Positions 1 to 6,300 of a DNA stretch of 6,714 nt are shown here, in pieces; position 1 is the stretch's first letter, and the number at the start of each line of letters is the position of its first letter. Origin of the DNA: Candidatus Zixiibacteriota bacterium (lineage in GTDB: Bacteria; Zixibacteria; MSB-5A5; GN15; FEB-12); contig JAUXBO010000134.1 in NCBI GenBank assembly GCA_030619345.1, positions 1 to 6,714 of the forward strand. Reading direction: 5' to 3'. Under the pieces are notes generated by a model. The model ran no database searches. It worked only from the letters and a program-made list of their open reading frames with translations, and was not told the origin of the DNA. A program made the position numbers and the translations under genes.

Positions 1-675
1 AGTAGCACCGGAGCCGTTATCAAGATACGTACCCAGGAACATGGTACCACCAAAGCGCTGGTCGTTGCCCCAGCCGCCGTCAGCCAATTCCAGTGAATCA
101 TCGAAGCCGGGTATTTCGACACCCTGCAGGTAGATTACGCTGAAACCACTGACAGTAGTAGCTCCACTCTGGTTATTGGTACCAGTCGAGTCACCGGGAA
201 CATCCCAGTCAATCGCTTCACCAATAGTCAGACCGGTTTTGGCTGTACCGTCATTGGAGTAGACTTTCATCTCTTTGATAATAAAACCACAAGTATCCAC
301 AAGGTCCGTTATCGGAGCATACCAGGTGCTGATCATGGCAATACCAGTATCGTTAGTTGTGTAAACACCGGAGGTGGATACATCAGCATATGCCGTTACA
401 GAGTGACCTTCGCCGCCCTGAGGAATCAAAGACACAGAGTCAGCGATAGTAGCCTGGAACAGACCCCATTGCATGATAGTATCAGTACCATTGATCCAAC
501 CGATAGTGGTTCCACCATCGTACATGTAAACATCGTAGGCATCCGGCTGCCATTCATCTAGATTATTACTGTAATCCATGTTCACACCGCCAACACCCTG
601 ATTACCCATATTACCGTTGTTACCAACGGCAAGGCTGACGCAATCAGAACTGGTTGAAACTACATCCCAAATCGG
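1..675 (-). other. Unrecognised C-terminal region, residues about 728-952
   Basis: This region begins with TVILPIWDVVSTSSDCVSL, followed by a Gly/Asn-rich strand (VGNNGNMGNQGVGGVNMDY) and then by alternating hydrophobic and polar residues that suggest an all-beta fold. Landmarks are YMYDGG (777-782), WING and DTIMQWGLF. It is compatible with a surface or substrate-binding module. I do not recognise a named family, and the left edge cuts it. Confidence 0.4.
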
Positions 676-2856
676 AAGAATGACTGTATCAACAACGGTC
701 AGTTCAATTTCGAAGTCATTCGAACCGGGAACGTTGTGATCAAAAGTCACGCGACCAGTTTCACGTACGATAGTACCGGGCACACAAATTGCGGAACCGA
801 CGTTCAAATGGACTTGGCCGGTCTCGATGTTGTCGTCACCCGAAGGAACCGCACCATCAAAGTTACTAATGGCGAGCCATCCAGTGTATGTACCCGGATC
901 TTCGGTGATCGTGGTCGTGTAAGTCAGACCGGCATTACCGGTGTTTTCGATATCAACATCAACGTTGACCTGAACGCAATGCTTCACGTAGTTCGGAGAA
1001 AGGAAAGAATTGATGGACATGGCAAAGCCAGGAGCTGAGACCGGCTCCACGCAAGGAACACGGACCCAGACATAATCATTCGCGTACCAAGAGCCTTCGC
1101 TGTTGATAGCACCACCGGGGTCGACATCGTCGACGTATGCAACTTCAAAATAGTAATCCCCGGTATAGGCAGGATCCACGTTAGTCGCAACGTTTCCGCC
1201 CGGACCCGAAATAACATAGTTCGTTCCCCAGGAGTTGGAGGACGGCCAGGCTTCCGACGGACAGTCGCCGCCAGGACCGATGGGGTTACAGGCACCGGCA
1301 GTACCGGTAGGTCCACCATATGAATCAGTGATTCCGCGCGGAGCGTCCCAGGTCAGACCCCAGTCATCGGAAACGGATACAAAGAGGTCACCGTTGGCAG
1401 CACCACCAAAGTCACCGGCGAAAGCGCGGGCTGCGCAATCATCCTGGAGGCTGTTGCCGGTTGTATGCGGGCTGTTCGGCTCGTTCCAGATCACGTAGAG
1501 CTTCTCTGAACCGACCGGGCCACACTCAGTCATATTGAGCTTATTCTGGTTCTGGTTAAAGGAACCGGCGTTACAGTTTACCGGATCCCACTGGGCTGTG
1601 GCTACCGTACGCAATTTTGCGGCTCCGGCAATATAACCCAGGGCTTCAGACCAGTGAATAACGCGAGACTGCCAACTACCCAGGTCATCGTCATCCCAGA
1701 CCATGGCTATCCACGCGGCATGGTATACGCCGTCGGTGGTTATCAAAGAAGTGATGTCTGAGAACGGACGGTAACCGTCGGTTCCAGCCACGTTCTTGGT
1801 AACGTTTACGCGGTTCTCCCACCAGTTGGTGGTACCGTCATAAAGATCGCCAATCGTTCCGCGGCCGTAGTTGCGATTCAACTGATAGTAGAAGTCATTG
1901 TCCCAGCGGTCACGAGCGGTAGAGCCCATGGACGTGTTCTGGGAACAGGTGTCGCAACCGTCGCGAAGGTTGCCAACCCAACTAATCGCGATTGTACCAT
2001 CTTCAATAGAAGCAAGGTCGTAACCTTCACCGTTGAAAATGGTATCAATGGCGCAACCGAAAGTCCAGGTACCGGAACCTTCAGCTCCTACCTGCTGGAA
2101 GTAGCTGAAGTTTGATCCACCAGAACCACCGCCAAAAGCACAACCGATGATATGGACCACACGGTCACCATCGGGAGGATTCTGGACTCTGACCTTCGGC
2201 CAGACGACTTCAGCGTCTGACGGACTGGACAGATGCGTGTTACCACAGTCGTTCAAACTATCCGGGATACGCATATTTGCGCTATGGAAGGGAACATTAC
2301 ACTGGAACTGGTAGAACGTGTGTATACGATATCCACCACCAGTGTTATTATGACAGGCGACAACAAAACGGTTGTCATCGGTAACTGCCAATGAGTTATA
2401 ACCGGCATAGTCACCGGGGTTCTGCATACCTTCGTAGTAACCAGCGGGCAAGCCGCCAGCACCGTCCCAGCCGTTGTAAACGACTTCACGGTCAATAAGC
2501 GCAGGACCGGGGAGGTGCATCCAAGCCATGTGTACGGTCCACGGACAGGTGGCACTCTGGCCGACTTCTATATGACGACCCATGGAGGAGTTATGCTGGT
2601 AATCGTAATATGTAAAACCAGCGGCCCATCCTGCAACATCCGGACTCCTCTTGGAACGATCCATTCCAAGATTATACTCTTCACCGGTAGACGGCAGGAA
2701 ATTGTGCTCATCCGGGAAAGAATATTCTACAACTCTGATCGAGGCGGGATCTACTACCCGTTTCTCATTCGGCGACTTGGCGCCAAAAACGGACATGGCC
2801 ATCAGAGCAAAAAGGAGTGAGGCCAGGATAAGAATTGTTGAAACTCTTCTTATCAT
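1..2856 (-). CDS. Secreted sialidase-like (Asp-box) multidomain protein, 3' end missing
   Basis: The ATG at 2856 opens a frame of 952 codons with no stop; the gene continues past the left edge. The start is supported by AAAGGAG seven bases upstream and by an immediate signal peptide (basic MIRR, hydrophobic stretch to about residue 24, likely cleavage after VFGA at 26), so the protein is exported. Residues about 75-600 are rich in Trp, Tyr, Gly and Asp and resemble beta-propeller proteins of the sialidase/BNR type. One clean Asp-box (SDDWGLTW) is at 496-503. A normal sialidase has several Asp-boxes and an arginine triad, which I cannot establish, so enzymatic activity is not claimed. Residues about 604-723 look like an Ig-like domain (ENTGNAGLTY at 637-646). 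Residues about 728-952 are unrecognised. Eighteen cysteines, including CDTC at 301-304, suggest disulfides in the exported protein. The missing C-terminus may hold an anchoring module such as a dockerin, by analogy with the neighbour; this is inference. Confidence 0.9.
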   Translation of the reverse strand, partial: MIRRVSTILILASLLFALMAMSVFGAKSPNEKRVVDPASIRVVEYSFPDEHNFLPSTGEEYNLGMDRSKRSPDVAGWAAGFTYYDYQHNSSMGRHIEVGQSATCPWTVHMAWMHLPGPALIDREVVYNGWDGAGGLPAGYYEGMQNPGDYAGYNSLAVTDDNRFVVACHNNTGGGYRIHTFYQFQCNVPFHSANMRIPDSLNDCGNTHLSSPSDAEVVWPKVRVQNPPDGDRVVHIIGCAFGGGSGGSNFSYFQQVGAEGSGTWTFGCAIDTIFNGEGYDLASIEDGTIAISWVGNLRDGCDTCSQNTSMGSTARDRWDNDFYYQLNRNYGRGTIGDLYDGTTNWWENRVNVTKNVAGTDGYRPFSDITSLITTDGVYHAAWIAMVWDDDDLGSWQSRVIHWSEALGYIAGAAKLRTVATAQWDPVNCNAGSFNQNQNKLNMTECGPVGSEKLYVIWNEPNSPHTTGNSLQDDCAARAFAGDFGGAANGDLFVSVSDDWGLTWDAPRGITDSYGGPTGTAGACNPIGPGGDCPSEAWPSSNSWGTNYVISGPGGNVATNVDPAYTGDYYFEVAYVDDVDPGGAINSEGSWYANDYVWVRVPCVEPVSAPGFAMSINSFLSPNYVKHCVQVNVDVDIENTGNAGLTYTTTITEDPGTYTGWLAISNFDGAVPSGDDNIETGQVHLNVGSAICVPGTIVRETGRVTFDHNVPGSNDFEIELTVVDTVILPIWDVVSTSSDCVSLAVGNNGNMGNQGVGGVNMDYSNNLDEWQPDAYDVYMYDGGTTIGWINGTDTIMQWGLFQATIADSVSLIPQGGEGHSVTAYADVSTSGVYTTNDTGIAMISTWYAPITDLVDTCGFIIKEMKVYSNDGTAKTGLTIGEAIDWDVPGDSTGTNNQSGATTVSGFSVIYLQGVEIPGFDDSLELADGGWGNDQRFGGTMFLGTYLDNGSGAT
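688..1047 (-). other. Ig-like beta-sandwich domain, residues about 604-723
   Basis: The stretch begins after the last propeller-like strand and has a pattern typical of bacterial Ig-like domains that follow catalytic or propeller regions. The pattern is VNVDVDIENTGNAGLTYTTT, then a WLAIS strand, then a closing strand ending FEIELTVVD. The 'ENTGNAGLTY' phrase resembles domains described as BACON-like or HYDIN-like (the 'choice of anchor' group). The exact family cannot be settled by eye. Cysteines at 627 and 691 could form an internal disulfide. Confidence 0.5.
1348..1371 (-). other. Asp-box (BNR) motif, residues 496-503
   Basis: The peptide SDDWGLTW fits the Asp-box pattern S-x-D-x-G-x-T-W, with the preceding strand LFVSV. 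In sialidases and related beta-propellers this motif forms a turn between outer strands of a blade; it is structural, not catalytic. It is the only clear copy in the visible part, which is fewer than the family usually has. Confidence 0.7.
2779..2856 (-). other. Signal peptide of the 2856 gene
   Basis: The first 26 residues have a classical Sec signal layout: a positive start (MIRR), a hydrophobic core (ILILASLLFALMAM) and a small-residue cleavage site, VFGA before Lys27. There is no cysteine at the cleavage site, so a lipoprotein is unlikely. Confidence 0.87.
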
Positions 2857-2863
2857 TCTAAGG

Positions 2864-2870
2864 CTCCTTT
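2864..2870 (-). promoter_or_regulatory. Ribosome binding site of the 2856 gene
   Basis: On the minus strand AAAGGAG lies seven bases before the ATG. This is near-ideal Shine-Dalgarno strength and spacing, and it fixes the start at 2856 over the later in-frame ATG codons at residues 19 and 21, which would destroy the signal peptide. Confidence 0.85.
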
Positions 2871-2915
2871 CGAGAGGATTGAAGTGTTGTAAATTTAAAA
2901 TTCTTGTTTTATATC

Positions 2916-2939
2916 GCTGCCCAATTACTGGAAGGCAGC
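2916..2939 (-). promoter_or_regulatory. Small hairpin in the 5' leader of the 2856 gene
   Basis: GCTGCC and GGCAGC form a perfect 6-base inverted repeat around a 12-base loop, about 60 bases before the start codon. It lies inside the leader expected from the promoter at 2956-2984. No T-run follows, so it is not a terminator. It may only be a leader structure, and its significance is uncertain. Confidence 0.3.
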
Positions 2940-2955
2940 CTGATGCAATCGATAA

Positions 2956-2984
2956 AATATAAAATGGTTACTCGTTTAGGTGAA
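2956..2984 (-). promoter_or_regulatory. Candidate promoter of the 2856 gene (TTCACC-17-TATATT)
   Basis: Reading leftward, TTCACC (2979-2984) matches the sigma-70 -35 consensus at 4 of 6 bases. It is 17 bases from TATATT (2956-2961), which matches the -10 consensus at 5 of 6. Transcription would begin near 2949 and give a leader of about 90 bases. The -35 element sits inside the palindrome at 2978-2991. If the organism's main sigma factor prefers a Bacteroidota-type promoter, this match may be accidental. Confidence 0.4.
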
Positions 2985-2991
2985 TTCACCT
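2978..2991. promoter_or_regulatory. Perfect 14-base palindrome AGGTGAATTCACCT, possible operator
   Basis: The sequence AGGTGAATTCACCT is identical on both strands and covers the candidate -35 element. A dimeric regulator binding there would block the promoter. Alternatively, in RNA from a promoter further upstream, AGGUG and CACCU can pair around an AAUU loop and hide the adjacent AAGGAGGTG. No binding family can be named. Confidence 0.4.
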
Positions 2992-3069
2992 CCTTGCTGT
3001 ACTCGAAAAAACAGAATTTCTCCAAGCAACATAACTATTCGTCCATTTGATGTTGTTGTGATTAACTTT

Positions 3070-3180
3070 CTAATTTTGCCAAAAGCTACCATTTTGAGTG
3101 TCTGTACTTAGCTGCCAGAATTGCTCAAGTGTCAATGGTACAACATTATCACCTAATGCGAGAAAAACGTATGACCACAT
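3070..3180 (-). CDS. Possible small ORF or gene remnant, 36 codons (open frame back to 3261)
   Basis: The frame from the ATG at 3180 to the TAG at 3070-3072 encodes 36 residues (MWSYVFLALGDNVV... ending GSFWQN). The same frame stays open upstream to 3261 (63 sense codons) and reads protein-like: SAYFGNGIPYNSRFLGDWP precedes the ATG. A weak ribosome site, AGGGGA, lies ten bases before the ATG, and a good promoter lies further upstream at 3229-3257. Against it: no recognised family, codon third positions richer in A/T than the two large genes, and a chance frame of this length is possible. It may be the tail of a decayed gene whose start has been lost. Low confidence. Confidence 0.2.
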   Translation of the reverse strand: MWSYVFLALGDNVVPLTLEQFWQLSTDTQNGSFWQN

Positions 3181-3190
3181 AGCGGGCCAG

Positions 3191-3218
3191 TCCCCTAAGA
3201 ATCTACTATTATAGGGGA
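3191..3218 (-). promoter_or_regulatory. Inverted repeat TCCCCTA/TAGGGGA at a probable transcript 5' end
   Basis: Two 7-base arms form a perfect inverted repeat around a 14-base loop (3198-3211). It would lie at the very 5' end of RNA started from the promoter at 3229-3257. One arm contains AGGGGA, the only ribosome-site-like sequence before the 3180 ATG, so pairing would hide it. A role in RNA stability or translation control is inference. Confidence 0.3.
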
Positions 3219-3228
3219 TACCGTTTCC

Positions 3229-3257
3229 AAAATAGGCACTAAATGCTGAATTGTCAA
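3229..3257 (-). promoter_or_regulatory. Candidate promoter TTGACA-17-TATTTT
   Basis: Reading leftward, TTGACA (3252-3257) is a perfect -35 consensus. It is followed at 17 bases by TATTTT (3229-3234), which matches -10 at 4 of 6. It starts just beyond the terminator of the upstream gene. Transcription from about 3222 would cover the small open frame and could read through into the 2856 gene with a leader of about 365 bases. It is the better -35 of the two candidates in this gap. Confidence 0.45.
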
Positions 3258-3314
3258 GACATTAATGGCCCTGTCCGAGCAGGACCACAATCTGAACTAA
3301 TCTTGTAGAGAATA

Positions 3315-3354
3315 GGAATCGAAAAGGCCGCCAATCGGCGGCCTTTTCGATTCT
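3315..3354. terminator. Strong bidirectional rho-independent terminator
   Basis: A 17-base perfect inverted repeat (arms 3316-3332 and 3337-3353, loop AATC) is extended by one G-T pair. The GC core GGCCGCC/GGCGGCC is flanked by AAAA on one side and TTTT on the other, so it can terminate transcription in both directions. It lies 35 bases after the stop of the repeat gene (3390) and separates that gene from the promoters and gene to the left. Confidence 0.88.
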
Positions 3355-3389
3355 GTCAGATGTGGCTGTTTTGCTCACCCCTAGCACAG

Positions 3390-6300
3390 TTATTGCGGTG
3401 GAGGCGGTCCAGCGTTATACAGGAAGTTCACCAGATACGATATGTCGGCCACGTTGACCAGACCATCTTTGTTGACATCACCGGCATCAAGCGGTGACGG
3501 CTCTGGTCCGGCCTCGAACAGATAGTTAATAAGGTAAACTATGTCGTTCATGGTGTGTCGGTTATCGGAGTCAACATCTCCTCGAAGAGTCGAAAATACA
3601 CGGAAGAACGTGCTGACTGTGTCTGCTGCGCCTCCCGGATCACTCACTATTATTTCCGCCAACAGCAGCAGTCCGGCCTCGGATATGTCTGCATTGCAAC
3701 TTAATGTACCAGAAGCAGTTCCGGGCGTTCCGGACCAGGCAAAGCCAAGACTGGCAGTAGCCAGATTGGCTGTCATGGTCAAAACATCCAAATCCGGATC
3801 GGTGGCATCAATCACCGTCTGTGACAGGACCCCGACTATGACATCAATTGTATCCGGCACCACGGTCGATATTATCGGGGCCTGATTACCGGCGTCGGTC
3901 ACGTTGATTTCTACAATCACCGTGTCGGCAAGTCCCTGATTATCGTAGGCGGCAAAGCTTACCTGGTACTGGCCGCTCTGCGTGAAGTCGGGCGTGAACA
4001 CAAAGTCCTTTTGGAACTGCATTCCTGAGAAAGTAGCATTTGTCGGCAAGTTTAAAACAACTAATGAATCCACCAAGCCGTTATCATCCGTAGCCGAAAC
4101 AGTGAAACTAAGCGTTTGAGATTCGGCCAGGGTGAATGGACCTGATCCACTTGAGAAGATCATCTGTGGAACCTGGTTAATGTTGTACACTCGGAATGTA
4201 ACCGGTGTAGCCACGACACAGAGACCGGGATCCATCTCATCACAAATCGTAAAGTGAATCTGGTAGAAGGTAGGCGTGGGAGTACTTCCCTGGGTGAAAT
4301 CCGGTGAGAATCGGAGTACACCAACACGCCAGCCGTTGACGGCATCAATGTAATTAGAATCGAGCGCCATGTTTGGTGGCAGCGAGTCAGGGAATCCATC
4401 GAGATGCGGTGTAATAGTCGGGAAAGTCGAGTCAGCATCAAACGACCATATTGTGAAATAAACCGATGAACCCTCTTCCAATGTATCCTGCTGGTTCGGC
4501 GGGATAAAGTAGTTGGGTGGGACATTGATGTCGTTGACCTGAATCGTTATCACGGCCGAATCGTAGAGAAGCGGATCTGTGTCATCAATAGCGTAGAAAA
4601 TGGCCGTGTAGATACCGGCATCAAAGTTTCCTGGAGTCCAGTTGAAAGTACCGCTTCCATCACCATGGTCAATAAATGGTATTATTGGCATGTCCGGGCT
4701 GGTCAAAACCAGGGACGGTACACCATCGACATCGACGCCATATACAGGGAAAGTCAGATTACCACCCTCATTGACCACCTGATCAGCCACCGGGCTAAGC
4801 ATCGGCACCTGATTACCGGCATCGACAATATTGACAATCAGATCGTCGCTGGATTGAAGAGTGCCATCGTCTACGGTAAGCGTGATGATATAGATTCCGG
4901 ACTGCACATAATCCGGTCTCATCTCAAGGATCGCGACTCCATTGCCGCTATCTACAAAGGTAAAGTTTGGCGGCAGCAGAGAATCGACAAGTGAGATAGT
5001 CACGCTCAGCCCGTCGGGATCGTAGGCTGTTATGACTGCAAAACCAGTGTCAGCTTCGACAACCGAAGGACTCGGCAAAGGATCAAAGCGCGGAGCCTGA
5101 TCACCAGCTTCGTAGATTTGAATCAGGACGTTCTCTTTTGTATAGTCAATTCCATCGTGTGCATAGAATTCTACATAAGACAATCCGGCCTGAACAAAGT
5201 TCGGCGAGAAAGTGAAGACAGCTGTTCCATCTCCGTTATCCACAAATGTAGCGTTGCCCTCAAGATTGGATGTGTCAGCAGTGAACCAGGGGATGTTTCC
5301 ATCCGGATCTGCCGCCGAGAGATTGATCGTGAGGACCTCGCCTTCCAGAACTGTCTGAGGACCGATTGGTGATAGCACGGGCGGTGTATTCACTGCCTGG
5401 ACTGTAATATCTATGGGCATGCTTGCTGAAAGCTGTGGCGAGCCCTGATCAGTTACAATAAATGTAATGGTATAGACACCCTCCTGTCCCGGCTGAGGAG
5501 TGAAGGTCAGAGTGCCGGTCTTGTTGCCATTGTCCACGAAGCTGGCATTGGCCGGAAGGCCGGTAGCTGACATGTACAGCAGGTGGAGAATATTGGCATC
5601 GGTCGAGTCGTGCGCCACGACTGTGGCGATCAGGGTCTTGTTGATCTCAACAGCCAGCGGCATCATCGGGACAAAAGCCGGTGCCTGATTAACTTCTATA
5701 GTTGTCAGAACCGTGATTGCCGAGCCCGACTGCTGGGGAGTATCGAAGTCGGTTGCAAGAAAGACAATAGAGTCTATTCCGGCATCGAAGAAATCAGGGC
5801 TGTATGTCAGGGTCGCCATTCCGTTGCCGCTGTCGACGAATACAAAGTTATTCAGATTGTGATTGGCGGTGATAAAGACAGCGCCTCCATCAGGATCGAA
5901 AGCAGAAACAGAAAGGACAATCTGGTTACCTTCAAGGACCGACGTGTCGGAAACAGCCGTAACAACCGGGGCCTGAGCTCCGGCCTCCGATACGGTTATT
6001 GTTACCAGTTCGCTATCGGCCAGAAGGCCATCGGTTGCATAAAAGAGAACGTTATAGCTTCCGGCCTCAGTGAAACCGGGAGTCCAGTCAAAAGTGGCGG
6101 TTCCGTCCAGATTATCAACCAATACTGCGCCAACCGGGAGCGAGTCCGCCAGTATACTGGGAATCGACTCAGCGTCGGTGGCAGTTATTGGAATCAACAA
6201 CTGAGCGCCTTCAACCGTTACCTGGTTGCCAATGGTAGCCAAAACAGGTGGCTGGTTGCCGGCCTCGTTTATTGTTATCGTGACGACCTCGCTGTCAAGC

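Larger units (their letters stand above)
2857..3389. other. Intergenic region between the two large genes
   Basis: These 533 bases are more A/T-rich than the flanking genes. They contain the terminator, two leftward candidate promoters, a palindrome, two small hairpins and one short protein-like open frame, each listed separately. I found no tRNA, no recognisable riboswitch and no transposon end. The 35 bases between the stop of the repeat gene and the terminator hold nothing else. Confidence 0.7.

Noticed and set aside
984..1319. A minus-strand open frame of 111 codons overlapping the 2856 gene
   Set aside because: It is in a different frame from the long signal-peptide-bearing gene and shows low-complexity, Pro/Arg/Thr-rich translation. 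The same holds for 2253-2555 (minus), 4160-4525 (minus) and the plus-strand frames at 736-1038, 1235-1498 and 2515-2962.
2263..2271. RIP tripeptide at residues 196-198 as the sialidase Arg motif
   Set aside because: Sialidases carry F/Y-R-I-P followed by hydrophobic residues near the start of the propeller. Here it reads NMRIPDSLND, well inside the region, so a chance match is as likely.
2857..2940. Riboswitch in the leader of the 2856 gene
   Set aside because: Only a simple 6-base hairpin is visible; I find no conserved core of a riboswitch class that I know, and no terminator alternative.
2857..3389. Insertion sequence or other mobile element in the gap
   Set aside because: There is no transposase-like frame, no paired terminal inverted repeats bounding a segment and no target duplication that I can see.
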